From CAYUNA01 sp047629355 (GTDB taxonomy: Bacteria > Bacteroidota > Bacteroidia > Chitinophagales > Saprospiraceae), in assembly GCA_047629355.1 (NCBI GenBank), contig JBLHWU010000041.1, forward strand, positions 1 to 34,644: a stretch of DNA of 34,644 nt, given 5' to 3'. How positions within the stretch are numbered: position 1 is the first letter of the stretch; every line of letters begins with the position of its first letter. Of this stretch, positions 34,571 through 34,644 are shown one piece after another. The notes beneath the pieces were generated by a model. The model was not told the DNA's origin and searched no databases. It worked only from the letters and a program-made list of their open reading frames with translations. The position numbers were made by a program, and so were the translations under genes.

Positions 34571-34644
34571 ATGAAAGGAAAAAAAACAACTCAGAAACGT
34601 CGTAGATACGATGCAGAATTTAAATTAAATGTGCTGGAACTGCA
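34571..34644 (+). CDS. IS3 family transposase OrfA, N-terminal fragment (cut by window edge)
   Basis: ATG 34571 opens a frame whose 24 complete codons include QKRRRYDAEFKLNVLEL, the usual beginning of the OrfA helix-turn-helix protein of IS3-family elements (RRxYDAEFK). OrfA binds the IS ends and, by programmed frameshift with OrfB, yields the active transposase. A run of eight A follows the second codons. The rest lies outside the window. Confidence 0.75.
   Translation, partial: MKGKKTTQKRRRYDAEFKLNVLEL

Noticed and set aside
1..34644. CRISPR arrays, tRNA and rRNA genes
   Set aside because: No regularly spaced direct repeats, cloverleaf-like sequence or conserved rRNA stretches were seen in any spacer.

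Overview
The window is AT-rich chromosomal DNA from a member of the Bacteroidota, most likely of the Saprospiraceae or a close relative. The indications are two PorP/SprF-family proteins of the type IX secretion system (T9SS), three large secreted proteins ending in T9SS type A sorting domains, a Kdo transferase (so a lipopolysaccharide-bearing outer membrane), a bactofilin/AtpZ gene pair, and promoter-like TAnnTTTG boxes. Genus and species cannot be read from the sequence. No rRNA, tRNA, CRISPR array or prophage was seen.

Layout. 0.6-3.6 kb: a PorP/SprF gene followed by an OmpA-family TPR/PD40 protein. 3.7-8 kb: two T9SS cargo genes, a vanadium-type haloperoxidase (minus) and an M28 zinc peptidase (plus). 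8-12 kb: minus-strand waaA (Kdo transferase), two predicted outer-membrane barrels and a lipoprotein with five Kazal-like modules. 12.3-15.1 kb: a 914-residue secreted lamin-tail/CotH protein. 15.3-17.3 kb: a broken ATPase + DUF4435 pair resembling the PARIS (AriA/AriB) anti-phage system, with one frameshift and three in-frame stops. 17.5-20.2 kb: a DEDDh exonuclease, a one-domain voltage-gated cation channel, an unknown protein and an unknown lipoprotein. 21.2-22.2 kb: a secreted beta-helix protein. 23-24.6 kb: an ArsR-type regulator, and bactofilin-AtpZ-membrane protein, which looks like the head of an ATP synthase locus whose atpB is absent here. 25.4-26.5 kb: a second PorP/SprF protein. 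27.3-29.8 kb: a CBM9-like/DUF5916 protein. 30.5-34.5 kb: a 1337-residue protein with tandem cyclase domains, a P-loop ATPase and TPRs, the architecture of animal soluble adenylyl cyclase. The right edge cuts into an IS3-type transposase gene.

The most unusual content lies between the genes. Several families of short inverted-repeat elements were found by comparing the spacers: a 160-185 bp MITE-like family with TA-flanked ends (three copies plus a half copy), a second family of 165-194 bp (two copies plus isolated ends), a roughly 139 bp long-armed palindrome with a remnant at the window start, and a double-hairpin element in four copies whose second stem changes sequence while staying paired. 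Many of these repeats touch or supply the stop codon of a neighbouring gene.

As a functional whole, the window serves the cell envelope: T9SS-associated outer-membrane proteins and their secreted cargo, LPS core synthesis, lipoproteins and barrels, plus a signalling protein that probably makes cAMP. The decayed defence genes and dense small repeats suggest repeated mobile-element traffic through the spacers.
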